From Methylibium rhizosphaerae (GTDB taxonomy: Bacteria > Pseudomonadota > Gammaproteobacteria > Burkholderiales > Burkholderiaceae_C): a stretch of 39,139 bases of DNA. Positions within the stretch are counted from its first letter, which is position 1. Every line of letters begins with the position of its first letter. The notes beneath the pieces are model-generated. The model saw nothing but the letters and a program-made list of their open reading frames with translations, did not search any database and was not told the DNA's origin. Made by a program: the position numbers and the translations under genes. Location: NCBI RefSeq assembly GCF_006386545.1, contig NZ_SWAR01000049.1, positions 1 to 39,139 on the forward strand, written 5' to 3'. This document shows positions 32,568-39,139 of this stretch, piece after piece.

Positions 32568-35237
32568 ATGAATCGCGGGGTATTGTGGGTCGCCATGATG
32601 TGGCTCTCAGCCTTCGCGTTGTGGCCGACTGAGTCTGGAGCGATCATTGTCGGGCAGGGAAAGGACAATGAGTTCCCCCGCTACCCGTCGATCGAGCAAA
32701 CCACGCTTGTCTTCCGCAGTGCAGGGGGCACTGCTTGCACGGCCACCCTGGTCAGTTCGCGTGCCATCATGACCGCGGCTAGCTGCCTGGGCAGCAGCGG
32801 CCGGCTGACCGCGCAGTTGGGTTCCGATACCCATACGCTGAGTTGCTCACGAGTCACTTCACCGGGCGAACCGTTCGCGGACATCGCACTGTGCGCATCG
32901 GAGGCTCCGCTGCTGTTCTGGAGCCCGGCACGATTGGAGCCCGCTAGGGCCGCGGTGCCGGGCGAGCGGGTCGTTCTCGTTGGCTTTGGCTGTACTAGTC
33001 CGGGTGGTCTGGACCGCGCAGGTGCACCGCGCTATCAGCAAGAGCAGGTGCAGGTGTTGGGCATTGCCGGCCAGGGGGAGCCGCTTGTGGAGGCGGTGGG
33101 CGCTGCGGCCTGTTTCGGCGACTCAGGCGGTGGCGTGTACCGACCACCTGCAGCGCCAGGAAAATCGCCGGTGCTTGTGGGCGTGATATCGCGCTCGGAT
33201 TTAGCGCGCACCACATGGTTCGTACCGGTGGCTGCGCCCTTGGTCGTAGACAAGATCCGCGCTTGGTCCTCCGCGACCGGCGTGCCAGTTTGCGGCATTA
33301 GTGAGCTCTCTGCCGGTTGCGAATCCGGTCCCGACCAGCCCCCCGACCTTGGCGCGTCCAACACAGTGGTGCTGCGAGCACCAGACGCGTCCGAGCCGCT
33401 GACCGCAAACCTCTATGCTGCACAGCTCGTGCTCGCCGATGGGGAAGGGCGTGAAACCGTCGAAACGGTGTTTGCTCGAGTGTGTGGTACGCCGTTGTCA
33501 TCCGTTCCCGGCATGACCTCGGACCAAGCTCGTGCAATCGGTGGAGTCACAGTGAGGCGCGGGGATTTCATCGAGATTCCGAAGTGTCCTGTTGTGGCCT
33601 ACAAGGCGGCGAGAGACACCAGCGCCAGGCACGTCGTGAGGGAGCTCGATACGGTCTGGTCAATCTACAAAGGACTGAAGAAGACGAGCCGGGAAGTGCC
33701 GAAGCAAAGCGCCACCGAGTTCGCCGAGTACGTGCGCAGATTCGAGTTGCTCAATCCAACCCTGCGCAGCCCAGATGACATAAAGCCCAAGCAGATTGTG
33801 AATGTGCCATCAGTCCCCGGCGTGCCGCGCCCGGTGCCCGTGGCGACAACGGCCGTGCCAGACGCGTTGCCGATCTTGACCTTGTCCTCCGACGAATCGG
33901 ATGCATCTTGCAGGGGACCGGCTACCGCCGCAGGCTATCCATACGATCTGGCGCTCCTGCTCGATGTGCTGAGCATGAACCGGCGAGTTGATATCCCGGC
34001 TGCGCCCGTCGGAATCACCATCGCGGACAGCGGTCTGCAGGGAGCAGGGCAGGGCGCCTTTATCGAGAGCGTTCTCAGCAAGCGGCGCCAGACCGACTTC
34101 AAGGCGCACCAAGATGCCATCGCCCCGGTCGTTGTCAATCCTCGGGCACGCACACACGGGACGGCCGTGGCGTCCGTGGCGCTGGGCGGACCTCTGTACG
34201 CGCGCTTCGGCCCTACCTCGGGCGTGCCGCGCATCCAACTCGCGGTGCACCGCATCTACTCCACCCCATCCACTACCAACGCTGCCGACGCTGAGGATAG
34301 GGTTACAGCGGACGTGGCACTGTTCGACGACATGATCGCCTTTGCTGAGGACAAGGACGCTGGCATCGTCAACCTCAGCCTGCGCAGTACGGGCACCATC
34401 CCAGCGATCGAGAACAAGACTCGTGAACCGAGGACAAGATTGCTCTTTGTCGCGGCGGCAGGCAACGAGGGTAAGAAGCTCAGTCGCGATCCGGCTCTGG
34501 ATGTTGACGTGACTTATCCGGCTGTGTACGGAGGCCAGTCTTCATTGCGGCTGATTACGGTGATGGCACTCGACGGCGAGGGCTCCCGGGCAGGGTTTTC
34601 CAACTGGGGCGCTCGCTTCGTTGACATCGCGGCTCCTGGCTGCCGCGTGCCGGCACTGCGCTGGGACAGTGAGCTGGGTCGCTTCGTCGAGACGCGCGAA
34701 TCCGGGACTTCGATGGCGGTGCCCATGGTCAGCTTCGCCGCAGCGGTGGTGCGGTCTGAAAGCAACGGCGAGTTCTGGCCAGAACAGATCAAGCGGCGCC
34801 TGCTCGTGTCGGCCGACCTGACGCCGGTTCAGCCACTTATTGAGGAGGTCAGGGACGGACGTCAACTGAACATTGCAAAAGCGGCTGCGCTGCGCAATGA
34901 CGTCGTCGAACTATCCGGACGACGCCTGTTGGTGGGTGATCTGCGTCTTCAAGAGGGCACTACTGTGCTGGTGGGGCCGAGCAAGAGGTTGCAGTTGTCG
35001 TGCGAACAAGAAGCCGACCTTCGGCTCAAGCCGGAGGACCTATTCAAAATCGCCCGATGGACGCCCGACGCGCAGGGCGAGCGGTTCAAGGTCTACTACC
35101 GCGGCGCCGCCAATGAGTTGTTCCTGTCTGATGTCTGCCGGAGGCCGCCGTTCCAAGTGCACCTCATCAAGCTTTCGGGTGAGACGGTGCAGGTGGAATG
35201 GAGGGACGTGCAGGACATCGTTACTCGCAACAATTGA
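32568..35237 (+). CDS. Fusion: inactive trypsin domain, LysM-like region and subtilisin-like protease
   Basis: 889 residues from the ATG at 32568 (AGGA at 32558; a GTG at 32565 is alternative). Signal peptide 1-25. Residues 26-250 are a trypsin-like domain related to the preceding gene, with Asp105 (FADIALC) and Ser186 (CFGDSGG), but the His position reads TAASC, with Ser72 in place of His, so it should be inactive. Residues 355-415 (HVVRELDTVWSIYKGL...FELLNPTLRSPDDIKPKQIVNVP) look like a LysM glycan-binding module. Residues 480-775 are a subtilase with all key residues: Asp487 (ITIADSG), His530 (THGTAVA), Asn633 (AAGNEG) and Ser715 (GTSMAVP). The C-terminal 115 residues are of unknown type. 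A fusion of both serine protease folds with LysM between is very unusual. Confidence 0.85.
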   Translation: MNRGVLWVAMMWLSAFALWPTESGAIIVGQGKDNEFPRYPSIEQTTLVFRSAGGTACTATLVSSRAIMTAASCLGSSGRLTAQLGSDTHTLSCSRVTSPGEPFADIALCASEAPLLFWSPARLEPARAAVPGERVVLVGFGCTSPGGLDRAGAPRYQQEQVQVLGIAGQGEPLVEAVGAAACFGDSGGGVYRPPAAPGKSPVLVGVISRSDLARTTWFVPVAAPLVVDKIRAWSSATGVPVCGISELSAGCESGPDQPPDLGASNTVVLRAPDASEPLTANLYAAQLVLADGEGRETVETVFARVCGTPLSSVPGMTSDQARAIGGVTVRRGDFIEIPKCPVVAYKAARDTSARHVVRELDTVWSIYKGLKKTSREVPKQSATEFAEYVRRFELLNPTLRSPDDIKPKQIVNVPSVPGVPRPVPVATTAVPDALPILTLSSDESDASCRGPATAAGYPYDLALLLDVLSMNRRVDIPAAPVGITIADSGLQGAGQGAFIESVLSKRRQTDFKAHQDAIAPVVVNPRARTHGTAVASVALGGPLYARFGPTSGVPRIQLAVHRIYSTPSTTNAADAEDRVTADVALFDDMIAFAEDKDAGIVNLSLRSTGTIPAIENKTREPRTRLLFVAAAGNEGKKLSRDPALDVDVTYPAVYGGQSSLRLITVMALDGEGSRAGFSNWGARFVDIAAPGCRVPALRWDSELGRFVETRESGTSMAVPMVSFAAAVVRSESNGEFWPEQIKRRLLVSADLTPVQPLIEEVRDGRQLNIAKAAALRNDVVELSGRRLLVGDLRLQEGTTVLVGPSKRLQLSCEQEADLRLKPEDLFKIARWTPDAQGERFKVYYRGAANELFLSDVCRRPPFQVHLIKLSGETVQVEWRDVQDIVTRNN

Positions 35238-35246
35238 GGAGTCAAC

Positions 35247-35816
35247 ATGAATCGCAGGTTGCCGCTGGCGTTGTTCTCGACACTCCCTCTGCTTTGCGGG
35301 TGCGCAGAGGTGTTCTATGCGCGCACACCGGTCGGTGTACTTAGCGGCAAGCTGGATGTTGAGTGGACGGAGGCCAACCAGTTCATCTTCCGCCCGCGAC
35401 CGGACAACCCGCTAACCTTTGTCACTTCAGCGGGCCGTCGGATTCAGCCTGGGGTGATGTACACCGACGGCGGATCGGTGCCACGCTTCTTTTGGTCCAT
35501 GCCGAGCTTCGGCCCTTGGGACTTCGGGCCAGCATACATTCTTCATGACTGGCTCTTTCAGCAGCACCACTGCAAGCTGGGCGACTGGCAGAAAGATACG
35601 CTAGGTACAACCGCGGACGTGCTCGCAGAGGCGATTAAGACGCAAATGACCAGGACAAACCAACATGACGCCTTCGCAGTCTGGGCAATTCACCGTGCGG
35701 TGAGCAGCTCGGTTGCTCAGAAACGCTGGGATTCGGGCACCTGCATGCCGCCGCCGGTGTCCGGTGCGCGGGCGGTGCGCATCATGACTATCGATGCCGA
35801 CGCAATACGCCCTTGA
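35247..35816 (+). CDS. DUF1353 lipoprotein, last gene of the protease operon
   Basis: 189 residues, ATG at 35247, with TTGAGGAGTCAAC upstream. Lipobox LLCGC with Cys19. DUF1353 signature: MYTDGGSVPRFFWSMPSFGPWDFGPAYILHDWLFQQHHC, with the conserved DGGSVPRFF and HDWLF pair that suggests a hydrolase-like or metal site. DUF1353 proteins are found in phages and accessory regions, mostly with no known function. It begins 9 nt after the fusion protein's stop, and shares the lipid anchor of the first gene. Possibly a membrane-bound partner or immunity factor. Confidence 0.8.
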   Translation: MNRRLPLALFSTLPLLCGCAEVFYARTPVGVLSGKLDVEWTEANQFIFRPRPDNPLTFVTSAGRRIQPGVMYTDGGSVPRFFWSMPSFGPWDFGPAYILHDWLFQQHHCKLGDWQKDTLGTTADVLAEAIKTQMTRTNQHDAFAVWAIHRAVSSSVAQKRWDSGTCMPPPVSGARAVRIMTIDADAIRP

Positions 35817-36149
35817 GCGCAGCGGTTCGGAAGGCTTCCTGCCGCGTGCAAGCAGTCGCCCGTCGAACACTGTGGGCACAGCGTCTGGACGGCATCCCCG
35901 ATGCTTCATGAGGTGCGGCCATAACAGCTGACCAAAAGTAGAGAACTCACGGCGCTGGAAGGGCTCCGTCGGTTGGCACGTCTCGGCCGGGCCCGGCTCA
36001 GCCTCCACAACTGAGGCCGCAGCCGGGGGGAATTGAGCGGTGCGATTGTGGCTGCCAACCTGGTCTGGTGGGGCGCCGGCCCGAGCAACGAGTGTCCGAA
36101 GGCCTCTTGCGGCATCCCACGACTCGGCATCCGGCAGCGCACTTCGCCG

Positions 36150-36172
36150 GCTCGGGGCAGTGCGCCCCGAGC
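36150..36172. terminator. Hairpin next to the right att-like repeat
   Basis: GCTCGGGG (36150-36157) pairs perfectly with CCCCGAGC (36165-36172) over a 7-nt loop. No T-run in either direction. May be part of the att structure, since the repeat begins at 36168. Confidence 0.5.
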
Positions 36173-36249
36173 TCCCAGTGCTACGAGACTGCTACAAAGC
36201 CGGGACTTCCCCTATGAGATCCACCCATTGAACTACGGCGGGGTGGGGG
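36168..36249. repeat. Att-like repeat, right copy
   Basis: GTGCTAC (36178-36184), a second TGCTAC (36190-36195) and CCCATTGAACTACGGCG (36224-36240). The order, spacing and length agree with the copy at 30304-30384 (62 against 63 nt for the core), and both read in the same direction. Identity is strong at both ends and weak in the middle. Confidence 0.6.
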
Positions 36250-36415
36250 CACGCGGGCGCCGCGTATTGTGCCTCTTCGCGGGACGGCGCTCCGATGGCT
36301 CGCACATCCCTGTGCGCTGGCCGGCATCGACGGCGCCCAGTGGCCGCGGGCTGGGCCCCCAAGCTCAGTACAGAAGATTTCGTTGGTTGCGCGCCTTTGT
36401 GGTCAACGCTTGATG

Positions 36416-36835
36416 CTAGTGGCCGGCCGCTTCCGACAGTGGCATGCCCGGTGTGCCTGCGTAGAACACGATCAACTCGGCTCCGCGCTCGCCTGTGATG
36501 CCGCGGTGGGCCGCGCCCACCATTTCGGGCAGCACCTGTCCTTGAGTGATGTGCTGCTTCCGCCCGTCGTCCTTCTTCTCCACGGTGAGATCGCCGCTCA
36601 GCACGTAGCCTGCATTCGGCATGGGGTGCGTGTGCCATGCCAGCTGCGTGTGTGGCGGGATGGTGATCTTGAGCACCGTGAGTTGCGGTGTGCCCGTGGG
36701 GTAGGCCGTATAGGGCACGCCGTCCCAAGAGGTGGTGTCGCGAAGCAGTACTTCGGATTGAACCTTCGGGGGCTCGGCAGCGCCCGCCGCGCAAACGAAG
36801 CCGAGCGCCGCGACGCAGGCTGCGATGTTCTTCAT
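36416..36835 (-). CDS. Secreted cupin-domain protein
   Basis: 139 residues from the ATG at 36835, preceded by GAAAGG at proper spacing; two ATGs further upstream are less likely. Signal peptide MKNIAACVAALGFVCAAGAA. A single cupin domain: PPHTQLAWHTHPMPNAGYVLSGDLTV (motif 1, with two His and a Gly-rich turn) and HRGITGERGAELIVFYAGTP (motif 2). Small periplasmic cupins often bind metal and act in detoxification or as enzymes of unknown substrate. High G+C; probably a core host gene outside the island. Confidence 0.85.
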   Translation of the reverse strand: MKNIAACVAALGFVCAAGAAEPPKVQSEVLLRDTTSWDGVPYTAYPTGTPQLTVLKITIPPHTQLAWHTHPMPNAGYVLSGDLTVEKKDDGRKQHITQGQVLPEMVGAAHRGITGERGAELIVFYAGTPGMPLSEAAGH

Positions 36836-36862
36836 GAAAACCTTTCGATTCATGCCAATGTC

Positions 36863-36894
36863 AACGCCACGTCGACGTGATCGAGCGTGGCGTT
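36863..36894 (-). promoter_or_regulatory. Inverted repeat upstream of the cupin gene
   Basis: AACGCCACG (36863-36871) is the exact reverse complement of CGTGGCGTT (36886-36894), with a 14-nt spacer that includes part of ACGTCGACGT. About 30 nt upstream of the cupin start; a candidate regulator site. Confidence 0.45.
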
Positions 36895-37021
36895 CGAGCA
36901 AGGGCCATCTGGTGAGCGGCGTGAAGGTGATGGCGGTACTTCATGCCCAAGGGCGTTGCTTTGATGACGATGTCGCAGGCGCCGCTCGCAAGCGGAACCC
37001 CGGGGCCGCGGAATCAGCGCC

Positions 37022-39139
37022 TCATCGCGCCAAGGCTGCGACCTCTGCCGCGCTCAGCGCACCCGCATGGACTCGGAAGTCCTGGATGCGGCCGTCGAAC
37101 GATGGATGTGCCCAGTTGCGCCCGAGGAAGGTCACCTGGTCGCCGACCTGGCGCGGCGAGAGCAGGATGTCATCCGACTTGCCCATCTCGGTGCCGTCGA
37201 CATAGAGCCGCGCGGTATTGCCGCGCAGCGTGACCGCCACATGGACCCAGCGGCGAATCGGCATGGCCCAGGGCGCCTCGACGATCTGCGTGTCGTTGTG
37301 CGTCGCGCCGTGGATCCCGAAACACAGCACGCCCGAGCCGCCCCGCGGCATGAGGTACATGGCGGAGAACCCATCATTCCCGGCGAAGAACATGCAGGTG
37401 TGCCAGCGCAGCGAATTGGCGTAGGCCCACAGGGAAACGGTGAAGTCGTCCAGGTCGCCGAAGGTGCCTTGCGGCAACTGCAGGCCCGCCTTCTTGCCGT
37501 CGAACACGATGGCCTTGTCGCCGCGGCGCCCCTCGCCCCAGGTGGCACCGTCCAGCAGCGTGCCCTCCACCGAGGCCGAGGTGCCGGCGGCGTTGAGCAG
37601 CGTGCCGAGCGTCCCCGTGTTGCCCGCACCGTTCAGCGGCAGCGTCAGGCGGGTCTCGCCTGGAACGGCGATGCGGGCCACGTTGGAACCGGCGTTCGGG
37701 GCACCGGCGCCCTCGGCGGTGACCTGGTAGAACCAGACGCCTTTGGGCGGCGCATCGCTGTAGGTGAGCAACTGGTTCGCCGAGACCTTGCCGAGCAGGG
37801 TGAAGGGGCCGTTGGCCGCGTTGCTGCGCTTGACCGCATACGCGGTCGCGCCGACGCTGCCCCACCACGACAGCACGACACGGTCGCCGCGCAAGTGGGC
37901 CGTGAGGCCCGACGCCGGCTTCATCGGCCCGGCATAGTCCGCGCGGCGATGGACCAGCGTCGGCCACCAGACGTCGTCGCTGCTGCCGCCGTACTTCGCC
38001 TCGCACAACGGCACCATGCGCGCGACGTTCGGCGCCGCCAGCCCCATGCGGTTCACATAGTGGTTGTAGATCGGCTCCCAGGCGTTGCGGCCGTGCTGGA
38101 ACGACTGGTTCACCTCGGTCCATATGGCCGGGTGGGGCTGCGACGGATTGTGTTCGCGCGCAAACGGCATCGGGTAGGTCTTGCCGTTCTCGTCGAGCAG
38201 GTTGGAGCGCGCCACGTACTCGGCGGCTGCCAGGAAGCGGTTGTTGTACAGCCCGTAGAGGTCGTCGCCCTGGTTCCAGGCCATCTCCAGCACGTCGCCG
38301 CCGAGCGACATGCCCAGCGTCGAGTGGCCCTGGTCGCGGCCGCTTTCTTCCCACTGCCCGAAATGACCCGGGTGCATGAAGTACACGCCGTGCAGGATGG
38401 AGCCGTTGCCGAAGTTCCTGAGCTTGCCGCGGTTGTTGCCCGCGTAGCTATCGCAGGCCAGCCGGTACAGGTCGGGTCGGTCGCAGAAGATGCCGATGGC
38501 CATGGCGCCGGCCAGCGAGGCCAAGTCCCAGTTGGCATGGGAGCCGATGCGCCCTTCGCTGAGGAACCTCGATGAAATCGGGGCGAAGACGTTGAGCAGC
38601 ATGTCCTGAAAGCGCTTCAGGCTCGCCGGGGCCCAGCCGGAGTAGGTGCGCAGGATCTCGCCGATCTGCGCCAACTGGTGGCCCTGTATGCCGGCAAGGA
38701 TGATGAAGGTGTGGTCGTCATGGGCGGTCGATCCGGGAGGCACCGTTCCGACCTCCTTCAGCGTGTTGGCCCAGGCGTCCAGGAACTCCACCGCCTTGTC
38801 GGCATAGCGGTTGTCCTGCGGGTCGGACAGCTTCCAGCGCAAGGTCAGGGACCAGGCGCGCCAGATGTCGACGTACAGGTTGTTCTTGCTGCCGTCGGCT
38901 CGGTAGACCGCGGGCAGCGGGTACGGCTTGGTGTCCAGGGTGGCGAAGCGGTCGGCGCACAGCTTGTTCCACCAGCCCGTCCACGGTTCCTGGCCTGCCT
39001 TGATGTGCGCGCGGACGCGGGTGGCGTCGGCTTCGGTGAGCAGCAGCCCCGGGTGGCGGAAGACGCCGGTCTCCGAGGCGGGCGCGGAGGCGGAGCTGTT
39101 TTCCTTTCCCAGCACCGACAGTCCGGACGGGCCGATCTC
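37022..39139 (-). CDS. Alginate-lyase-like enzyme with C-terminal LamG domain, 5' part cut off
   Basis: 705 residues visible; the frame stays open to the window edge, so the N-terminus and any signal peptide are missing. The first 370 or so residues form an alginate-lyase family (alpha/alpha barrel) domain, with HPGLLLTEADATRVRAHIKAGQEPW, HDDHTFIILAGIQGHQLAQIGEILR and GSHANWDLASLAGAMAIGIF. A fibronectin-III-like stretch follows (VVLSWWGSVGATAYAVKRSNAANGPFTLLG), then a concanavalin-like LamG domain (KAIVFDGKKAGLQLPQGTFGDLDDFTVSLWAYANS ... LYVDGTEMGKSDD). The protein probably degrades uronate polysaccharides outside the cell or in the periplasm; the substrate is not shown by the sequence. Confidence 0.85.
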   Translation of the reverse strand, partial: EIGPSGLSVLGKENSSASAPASETGVFRHPGLLLTEADATRVRAHIKAGQEPWTGWWNKLCADRFATLDTKPYPLPAVYRADGSKNNLYVDIWRAWSLTLRWKLSDPQDNRYADKAVEFLDAWANTLKEVGTVPPGSTAHDDHTFIILAGIQGHQLAQIGEILRTYSGWAPASLKRFQDMLLNVFAPISSRFLSEGRIGSHANWDLASLAGAMAIGIFCDRPDLYRLACDSYAGNNRGKLRNFGNGSILHGVYFMHPGHFGQWEESGRDQGHSTLGMSLGGDVLEMAWNQGDDLYGLYNNRFLAAAEYVARSNLLDENGKTYPMPFAREHNPSQPHPAIWTEVNQSFQHGRNAWEPIYNHYVNRMGLAAPNVARMVPLCEAKYGGSSDDVWWPTLVHRRADYAGPMKPASGLTAHLRGDRVVLSWWGSVGATAYAVKRSNAANGPFTLLGKVSANQLLTYSDAPPKGVWFYQVTAEGAGAPNAGSNVARIAVPGETRLTLPLNGAGNTGTLGTLLNAAGTSASVEGTLLDGATWGEGRRGDKAIVFDGKKAGLQLPQGTFGDLDDFTVSLWAYANSLRWHTCMFFAGNDGFSAMYLMPRGGSGVLCFGIHGATHNDTQIVEAPWAMPIRRWVHVAVTLRGNTARLYVDGTEMGKSDDILLSPRQVGDQVTFLGRNWAHPSFDGRIQDFRVHAGALSAAEVAALAR

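Larger units (their letters stand above)
35817..36415. other. Non-coding region at the right edge of the protease island
   Basis: About 600 nt without a gene that can be supported. It holds a hairpin at 36150-36172 and the second att-like repeat (36168-36249). The operon's terminator is not obvious. From about 36250 on, base composition returns to the higher G+C of the host-type genes. Confidence 0.55.

Noticed and set aside
1-39139. CRISPR array, insertion sequence, rRNA or intact tRNA
   Set aside because: No regularly spaced repeats, no transposase reading frame, and no complete tRNA or rRNA sequence was found by reading both strands.

Overview
The window is high-GC DNA (about 70-75% G+C in sampled phage genes) with codon use and protein sequences like those of a betaproteobacterium. 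Order Burkholderiales is my best guess; this is an inference, since no rRNA or other taxonomic marker is present.

Layout. (1) 1-26.3 kb: the late half of a lambda-type siphovirus prophage on the + strand. After an edge fragment and a small helix-turn-helix protein (1-508) comes a lower-GC, oppositely oriented SIR2-STAND NTPase gene (564-2990) of anti-phage defence type. A structured intergenic region full of hairpins follows (about 3120-3412). Then comes a continuous late operon: minor tail/completion protein, connector, portal, small coiled-coil membrane protein, S49 head protease with a nested scaffold, decoration protein, major capsid, head-tail joining proteins, tail tube, tape measure, an unusual tail-tip module (14.5-23.0 kb), a secreted DUF4124 cargo gene, GH19 endolysin, holin-like protein and an adenine methylase. 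No terminase, integrase or repressor is visible; the SIR2-STAND gene sits where terminase genes normally lie. (2) 26.0-27.2 kb: a junction zone with fused gene remnants and one small intact gene. (3) 27.2-29.9 kb, - strand: a compact type II restriction-modification operon (ribbon-helix-helix regulator, C5-cytosine methyltransferase, TdeIII/PmeII-like endonuclease). (4) 29.9-36.4 kb: an accessory island. It contains a truncated tRNA-Leu 3' end and two related att-like repeats in the same orientation (about 30.3 and 36.2 kb). These bracket a four-gene operon of exported proteins: lipoprotein, trypsin-like protease, a fusion of pseudo-trypsin, LysM-like region and subtilisin, and a DUF1353 lipoprotein. 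(5) 36.4 kb to the end, - strand: ordinary high-GC genes for a secreted cupin and an alginate-lyase-like enzyme with a LamG domain, cut by the window edge.

How it fits together. The phage genes encode assembly of a lambda-like head and long tail, lysis, and DNA self-modification. Around them are defence or conflict genes of different origin: SIR2-STAND, the restriction-modification operon, a possible T6SS-amidase remnant and the protease operon. The protease operon is the best candidate for an undescribed system. It has a complete trypsin next to a second trypsin domain whose catalytic His is Ser, joined through a LysM-like linker to a subtilase with all its catalytic residues, plus two lipoproteins that could anchor or control it at the envelope.
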